Source: Lachnospiraceae bacterium
Lineage (GTDB): Bacteria; Bacillota; Clostridia; Lachnospirales; Lachnospiraceae
DNA length: 64,000 nt
NCBI GenBank assembly: GCA_030524635.1
Contig: JAUNGG010000007.1
Location: 25,029 to 89,028 of the forward strand
Direction of reading: 5' to 3'
The position numbers and the translations under genes were made by a program. The notes under the pieces are model-generated. The model had not been told where the DNA came from, did no database searches, and saw only the letters and a list, made by a program, of their open reading frames with translations. Positions 59,562 through 64,000 of this stretch are shown here, in pieces; the first letter of the stretch is position 1, and each line of letters opens with the position of its first letter.

Positions 59562-61832
59562 ATGGACAAATACGAGTTTAATATTAAGGTGGAGCAGATC
59601 AAGAAGCTGGTTGGAAAAAGTGATTTTCAGACTGCGATGAAGATTGCTGACACCATTGACTGGAGGCGGGTGCGGAATGCAAACCTGCTTTCCATGATTG
59701 CTTCCGTATATGAGAAGAATGAGGAGTATCAGGAGGCGAAGGATATTCTTCTGATTGCCTTTGAGCGTGCCCCTATTGGGAAACGCCTGCTGTATAAGCT
59801 GACCCAGTTAGCGCTGCGGCAGGGAAATATCCAGGAGGCGGAGAGCTACTACAGAGAGTTTTGCGAGCTGGCTGGAGATGATTCCAGGCAGGATATCTTG
59901 CGCTATTTGATTTTAAAAGCAAAAGGTGCCCCGATTGAGCAGCTGATTCACTCTCTGGAAAGCTATACCAGCACCGAGCTGGATGAAAAATGGCTGTACG
60001 AGCTGGCAGATCTTTACCACCAGGCAGGTATGGAGCAGGAGTGCGTAAAGACCTGTGATAAGATCATGCTGATGTTTGGACTGGGACAATATGTGGATAA
60101 AGCCATGGAACTGAAACTGCAGTACGCTCCATTGACCAAGTATCAGATGGATCTGGTGGAAAATCGAGATAAATACGAAGCGAAGCTAAGACAGGTAGAG
60201 CAGAACGGAGTCAGTGCAGTTGCACCGATTCAGGAGGAATACGGGGATTCTGCAGCCGAGGATCAGGCAGCACAGGCAGAGGCAATGCCGGCCAAGACAG
60301 CTGCAGAGCCAGGCGTAGTGCAGGCTGACCGGGCAGAATCCATTGCTATGCCAGTGGAAAACACCAGCGCAGTGCAGGATCCACAGGCATTTCGTGTGGC
60401 TCAGCCTCAGCCAGTGCAGCAGGCAGCAGCGAAGAAACCGCAGCCTGCGTCCTTTGCACCGGTTTCGAGTGATCCGGTTCCTGGGCGCAGCCGTGTGGAG
60501 CCAAGGCCGATTCCGGTACCGGCTCCTTCTCCAGAGATGCTGCGCAGCGGGATTTCAAGTCAGGCAGCAGATGCCGCCGCAAGAAAAGTTCAGGAGGATA
60601 TGGTATCCGGTATTTCTGCATCCCTTGCATCGGGAACTGGAGAAACAGCTGGAACTGGTGTGACAGCCGAGGAAAAGCTGGTTGCCAGTGTGAAGGAGGC
60701 CGAGGTGGAGGCAAGCCTGGCAGAGGAAATGTCCAAGATCTCTATGGGTGCCTACACAGAAGAGCCTGTCAGAGAACAGACCCGGATCTTGAAGGATGTC
60801 AAGGATTTAAAGAATACAGAGGCTCTGACCGGAAAGACCCGGATCCTGGATGATATCCGCCATATTCAGGAGGTGAAGGCGGCAGAGGAGCAGATGCCTA
60901 CTGATGGAGTCGGTGCAGTTCGGGCTGCCAGCTTTCCTCATATGATGGTGGAGGCGAGAACACCGGAAGCAGGATTGTCACTTGCAGTAGATGCATTGAA
61001 AAAAGCTCATCAGATTTTGGACTGCAGGCATCCGGTTGCAAAGATTACCGGCGAAAAGCTGAATCAAAGGGGAATTCTGGCCAGCGCAGCAAAGCTGGCG
61101 GGCAAGGATCTGATCGTGGAGGATGCAGGCGATTTGTCGGATGATATGCTGGATGAGATGAATCAGCTTCTGGCAGAAAATCCAGGTGAAATGATTGTGA
61201 TCCTGGTAGATAACCCACGTCAGATGAAGGGCATTATCAAGGAAAATCCTTCTCTTGCAGGCAAATTTAGGCTGATAACATCTTCGGAGGAAGCAGAAGG
61301 CTATTTGAGAGGCCTGGCAGACTGCCGTGCAGCCGCAGCAGCAGCGTCAAAGCCTGTTGTCGAGCATCCTATGGCGCAGGAAAACTATTATGAAGAAAGC
61401 TCCTATAAGGAAAGCATTTGTGAGGAAAAGCAGGATGAGGCGTCTGCCCTTCAGAAGGAGCCGGAGCCAAAAACGGTTCGTGCACGAAATGAGGAAGGGT
61501 TGGTCAAAGAAGCAGAACACGATATTCCAGATGGTGATGAGGCGAGAGACGAAGAGATTATGGGAATCGATGAATTCGCCCAGTACTGCTGTCAGTATGC
61601 CAGCCAGATTGACTGCAGCATTACCGGAAAGAGCATGCTGGCGCTGTATGAGCGGATTGAGATCATGGAAGAGGATGGGATCGCTCTGACCAGAACGGCA
61701 GCAGAGGATCTGATCGAAGAAGCGGCAGACAAGGCGGAAAAACCTTCTCTTGGAAAGCGGATCACCGGATTATTCTCCTCAAAATATGACAAAGAAGGCT
61801 TGTTGATCTTAAAGGAAGAGCACTTTATATAA
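59562..61832 (+). CDS. TPR-repeat protein with degenerate AAA-like C-terminal domain (unknown function)
   Basis: A 756-residue cytoplasmic protein. Residues 1-215 form TPR-like helical repeats (LLSMIASVYEKNEEYQEAKDI, LYKLTQLALRQGNIQEAESYY). Residues about 220-460 are a low-complexity Ala/Pro/Gln/Glu linker with a double TRILDDI-type motif. Residues about 470-590 resemble the right half of a CbxX/SpoVK-like AAA domain (ALKKAHQILDCRH, GKDLIVEDAGDLSDDMLDEM, PGEMIVILVDNPRQMKGII, NPSLAGKF) but lack a Walker A. The C-terminus is acidic with a FAQYCCQYASQIDC helix. It follows recR by 59 bp. Function unknown. Confidence 0.75.
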   Translation: MDKYEFNIKVEQIKKLVGKSDFQTAMKIADTIDWRRVRNANLLSMIASVYEKNEEYQEAKDILLIAFERAPIGKRLLYKLTQLALRQGNIQEAESYYREFCELAGDDSRQDILRYLILKAKGAPIEQLIHSLESYTSTELDEKWLYELADLYHQAGMEQECVKTCDKIMLMFGLGQYVDKAMELKLQYAPLTKYQMDLVENRDKYEAKLRQVEQNGVSAVAPIQEEYGDSAAEDQAAQAEAMPAKTAAEPGVVQADRAESIAMPVENTSAVQDPQAFRVAQPQPVQQAAAKKPQPASFAPVSSDPVPGRSRVEPRPIPVPAPSPEMLRSGISSQAADAAARKVQEDMVSGISASLASGTGETAGTGVTAEEKLVASVKEAEVEASLAEEMSKISMGAYTEEPVREQTRILKDVKDLKNTEALTGKTRILDDIRHIQEVKAAEEQMPTDGVGAVRAASFPHMMVEARTPEAGLSLAVDALKKAHQILDCRHPVAKITGEKLNQRGILASAAKLAGKDLIVEDAGDLSDDMLDEMNQLLAENPGEMIVILVDNPRQMKGIIKENPSLAGKFRLITSSEEAEGYLRGLADCRAAAAAASKPVVEHPMAQENYYEESSYKESICEEKQDEASALQKEPEPKTVRARNEEGLVKEAEHDIPDGDEARDEEIMGIDEFAQYCCQYASQIDCSITGKSMLALYERIEIMEEDGIALTRTAAEDLIEEAADKAEKPSLGKRITGLFSSKYDKEGLLILKEEHFI

Positions 61833-61833
61833 T

Positions 61834-62667
61834 ATGGATATTCGATTAATTGCATTAGATTTAGATGGAACCCTGCTGGATCAGGAGAAAAAGCTGTCTG
61901 ACCGCAACCGGGCGGCGCTGGAAAGCTGTATTCAGCACGGGATTCAGATTGTACCGGCAACCGGGAGACCTGCTTCCGGAATCCCGGATTTTATCCGCCA
62001 GATTCCCGGCGTGCAGTATGGGATCCTTACCAACGGCGCCAGGGTGGCAGATTTAACGGATGGCACCATTATTTCAGAACAATTAATTCATTGGGAACGG
62101 GCCTGCCAGGTCATGACATTCCTCGCTCAGTATCCAGTAGCCTATGATCCTTATGTGGGCGGCAGGGGAAAGATGGAGGCACGTTTCCGGAATCATCTGG
62201 ATCAATACGGACTTCCAGAGGTAATGCAGCAGCTTGTGCTGAGCACCCGGGATGAGGTGGAGAATGAGTTTGCATATGTACAGCAGGGGAAGATGCAGGT
62301 AGAAAAGATTAATGTATTTACCTCCGATCCGGCGCTGCGGATGGAACTGTGGGAGAAATTGAAACAGTTTGACGATTTGATCATAACTTCCTCTCTGGAG
62401 TTTAATCTGGAGATCAATGCAGCAGCTGCTACAAAGGGCGGCGGATTAAGGAAATTAGCAGAATATCTGGGACTTCGCACCCAGCAGACTATGGCATTCG
62501 GTGATGGAAGCAACGATTTAAGCATGATTCAGGAAGCTGGAATCGGCGTGGTTATGGCTAATGGTATGGATATGCTGAAAAAGGAAGCAGATTATATTAC
62601 ATTGTCTAATGAAGAAGATGGGGTAGCTGCGGCAATCTATCATTTTCTGAGGCTGCCGGAGGCATAA
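61834..62667 (+). CDS. Cof-type HAD phosphatase
   Basis: A 277-residue HAD hydrolase: LIALDLDGTLLDQEKK with the nucleophile Asp, PATGRPA, the C2B cap domain, and the C-terminal AFGDGSNDLSMIQEAGIGVVMANG (motif IV). This type dephosphorylates sugar phosphates, flavins or pyridoxal phosphate with broad specificity. It starts 1 base after the TPR gene stop, so the two are probably co-translated. Confidence 0.93.
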   Translation: MDIRLIALDLDGTLLDQEKKLSDRNRAALESCIQHGIQIVPATGRPASGIPDFIRQIPGVQYGILTNGARVADLTDGTIISEQLIHWERACQVMTFLAQYPVAYDPYVGGRGKMEARFRNHLDQYGLPEVMQQLVLSTRDEVENEFAYVQQGKMQVEKINVFTSDPALRMELWEKLKQFDDLIITSSLEFNLEINAAAATKGGGLRKLAEYLGLRTQQTMAFGDGSNDLSMIQEAGIGVVMANGMDMLKKEADYITLSNEEDGVAAAIYHFLRLPEA

Positions 62668-62736
62668 TTTAGCACTTAAATATATTTTTTTGACAGAATA
62701 TATCCTGTGATAAGCGATAAAAACTGAGGATAGAAC

Positions 62737-63468
62737 ATGGAAATAACTGAATTTTTGCAGAAGCACTGGCTGTCTGTATTTATGGCATCATATCTGATCG
62801 GTATGATGCTTTACGGACATTACCGGGGCTTCTTACATTTATCAATCTCACTGGCGGCGTTAGCCGTATCTTTGCTGACAGTGCGTGCTGCCATGCCGCA
62901 TGTAACCGCCTTTGTGAAAAGCAATGAAGGGATTCATCAATGGATGGAAGATTCCCTGCTGAAGGCAGCGGGGCTTGAAGATCTGCAGGGGCATGGACTG
63001 ATCCTTCCAGCAGAGCAGAGAGCTGCAATCGAGGGAACAAATCTGCCTGAGGTCATGAAGAAAGCTCTCATAGAAAACAATAACGAAGAGATTTATCATA
63101 TTCTGGGTGTAGACGTTTTTGCTGATTATGTAGGATCCTACCTGGCAGACCGGATCATCAATACATTGACCTTTATTTTGCTGTTTTTGGCGGTATATGT
63201 TGGAATTCGCCTGCTGGCACATGCACTGGATCTGATTGCAAGGCTGCCGATCTTATATGGGATGAATCAGATCGCAGGGGCTGTTCTGGGACTTATTCAG
63301 GCACTTGCATATTTTTGGATCGTTTGCCTGGCCTTGAATTTATTTATCAGCACCGGGTGGGGGCAATATCTTTTAAATACCATCGAGGCAACACCATGGA
63401 TTTCATTTCTGTATCACAATAATCTTCTGTTAAAGGCAGCAGCGGGAATCCTCTGGAATATTATCTAA
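62737..63468 (+). CDS. CvpA family membrane protein
   Basis: A 243-residue membrane protein with hydrophobic segments at about residues 15-55, 135-160 and 175-205. It starts HWLSVFMASYLIGMMLYGHYRGF, and the C-terminal segment GMNQIAGAVLGLIQALAYFWIVC is the CvpA signature. E. coli CvpA is linked to colicin V export and stress resistance; most relatives are uncharacterised. The ribosome binding site before ATG 62737 is weak. Confidence 0.8.
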   Translation: MEITEFLQKHWLSVFMASYLIGMMLYGHYRGFLHLSISLAALAVSLLTVRAAMPHVTAFVKSNEGIHQWMEDSLLKAAGLEDLQGHGLILPAEQRAAIEGTNLPEVMKKALIENNNEEIYHILGVDVFADYVGSYLADRIINTLTFILLFLAVYVGIRLLAHALDLIARLPILYGMNQIAGAVLGLIQALAYFWIVCLALNLFISTGWGQYLLNTIEATPWISFLYHNNLLLKAAAGILWNII

Positions 63469-63801
63469 ACCGATGGAACAGCAGTATGACAAGAGAAATG
63501 GATCCATTTTTTCATATGCCTGCCAGATGAGTAAGGTTCGAGCACAGTTCCAGTACGCCTCGATGCATTTGTGCAGGCATAGATCATGCTTTGCATGACA
63601 ATATGTTTAATACGATTAAATGGTATAAACAATACACACAATTAAGACAAATATAAGCGAAATATCGTGGAAGACCAATCAAAGATATAAAAAGTGTTTT
63701 TAAAACAGACCACAAAATATAGGTAAAATCAAATAAAAACGGCATATCTAGTAAGGGCCGATGAATACAGAAAAATTGTTTAAAAAAATGCGACAAATCC
63801 C
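63469..63801. other. Gene-free interval upstream of the tandem promoters
   Basis: No coding frame, RNA gene or repeat is supported. It contains only a short ATCATGC/GCATGAC hairpin near 63583-63600 and A/T-rich DNA before the promoters, which may act as an UP element. Confidence 0.5.
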
Positions 63802-63830
63802 TTGACAATTATTCTTAATAGTGTTATATT
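63802..63830 (+). promoter_or_regulatory. Strong promoter P1 (rRNA-operon-like)
   Basis: TTGACA (63802-63807), 17-bp spacer, TATATT (63825-63830), preceded by A/T-rich DNA. Confidence 0.8.
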
Positions 63831-63832
63831 TA

Positions 63833-63870
63833 AGTTCCACCGCGTGAGCGAGTGGAACTATTTGTTTTTT
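63833..63870 (+). terminator. Hairpin with T run directly after P1
   Basis: AGTTCCAC (63833-63840) pairs with GTGGAACT (63852-63859), with an inner CGC/GCG pair and then ATTTGTTTTTT. It would end transcripts from P1 within about 35 nt. Confidence 0.7.
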
Positions 63871-63918
63871 AACAGTTGTGTAAATCAAAAATTGATTAAA
63901 AAATAAATAAAAAACTGC

Positions 63919-63947
63919 TTGACAAATCAAAAGCACCGTGATAGAAT
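63919..63947 (+). promoter_or_regulatory. Strong promoter P2 (rRNA-operon-like)
   Basis: TTGACA (63919-63924), 17-bp spacer, TAGAAT (63942-63947). A hairpin GAGATC/GATCTC (63977-63993) follows before the window ends. The layout resembles the leader of an rRNA operon whose 16S gene would be just outside. Confidence 0.8.
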
Positions 63948-64000
63948 ATAACACGCTGCTGAGAACAAAAGCAGTTGAGATCAAAAAGATCTCAAAAAAA

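Noticed and set aside
1..64000. CRISPR array, tRNA genes, complete insertion sequence or prophage
   Set aside because: No regularly spaced direct repeats with spacers, no cloverleaf with TTCGA loop, no transposase, integrase or phage structural genes were found.

Overview
The window looks like the chromosome of an anaerobic, spore-forming Firmicute, most likely a Lachnospiraceae (Clostridium cluster XIVa) gut bacterium. This rests on T-box leaders for trp and met, a CIRCE element, a large Gram-positive type SRP RNA in the tadA-dnaX-ybaB-recR neighbourhood, sporulation genes (spmA, spmB, pdaA, a GerMN-type lipoprotein), an anaerobic NrdD/NrdG reductase and AGGAGG-type ribosome binding sites. 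No 16S or tRNA gene lies inside the window, so the family assignment is inference.

Layout. 1-3.0 kb: an operon of a PatB/MalY C-S lyase (5' end missing), an M20 amidohydrolase and an APC amino-acid permease. 3.1-7.1 kb: spmA, whose last 138 bp are duplicated 560 bp downstream, followed by a low-GC patch with an orphan ATPase and several broken genes. 7.2-10.4 kb: a self-regulating MarR gene, a PD-(D/E)XK AAA protein and a RibD_C reductase. 10.5-18.2 kb: an alpha-glucoside operon (LacI, GH13, lipoprotein binding protein, two permeases, second GH13). 18.3-20.4 kb: gene remnants, a DUF1016 nuclease and an ArsC/Spx protein. 20.5-27.3 kb: pdaA, then a LysR-controlled sugar-acid-like catabolic operon (split UxaA dehydratase, SLC13-type transporter, esterase). 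27.5-35.3 kb: an OLD-family nuclease, RecQ, an AEC transporter, T-box-controlled trpBA, and spmB. 35.4-39.7 kb: a MurL-MurD pair, a FabT-like MarR regulator and a GerMN lipoprotein. 39.8-46.8 kb: hsp20 under CIRCE, a ferredoxin and Crp/Fnr divergent pair, nrdG-nrdD under NrdR boxes, and a DUF885 lipoprotein. 47.0-52.2 kb: Met T-box, metG, traX-like gene, tatD, ksgA. 52.3-63.5 kb: nagB, a DUF6128-like protein, tadA, SRP RNA, pfkA, dnaX, ybaB, recR, a TPR protein with a degenerate AAA-like domain, a HAD phosphatase and a CvpA protein. 63.8-64 kb: two strong tandem promoters with an intervening terminator, resembling the head of an rRNA operon.

Most of the window is ordinary core genome. The points that deserve most attention are: the murL-murD pair, which implies the L-Glu/epimerase route to D-Glu in peptidoglycan; the C-S lyase/amidohydrolase/permease operon, a possible mercapturate or thiol-conjugate salvage route; the UxaA-transporter-esterase operon; an OLD nuclease with a cysteine cluster beside recQ; the 31 kb separation of spmA and spmB together with the duplicated spmA 3' end; and several crisp regulatory sites (a MarR dyad over a -10, LacI operators with a third dyad in the promoter spacer, NrdR boxes, CIRCE, a Crp/Fnr palindrome, two T-boxes, and a nested-hairpin leader before pfkA).
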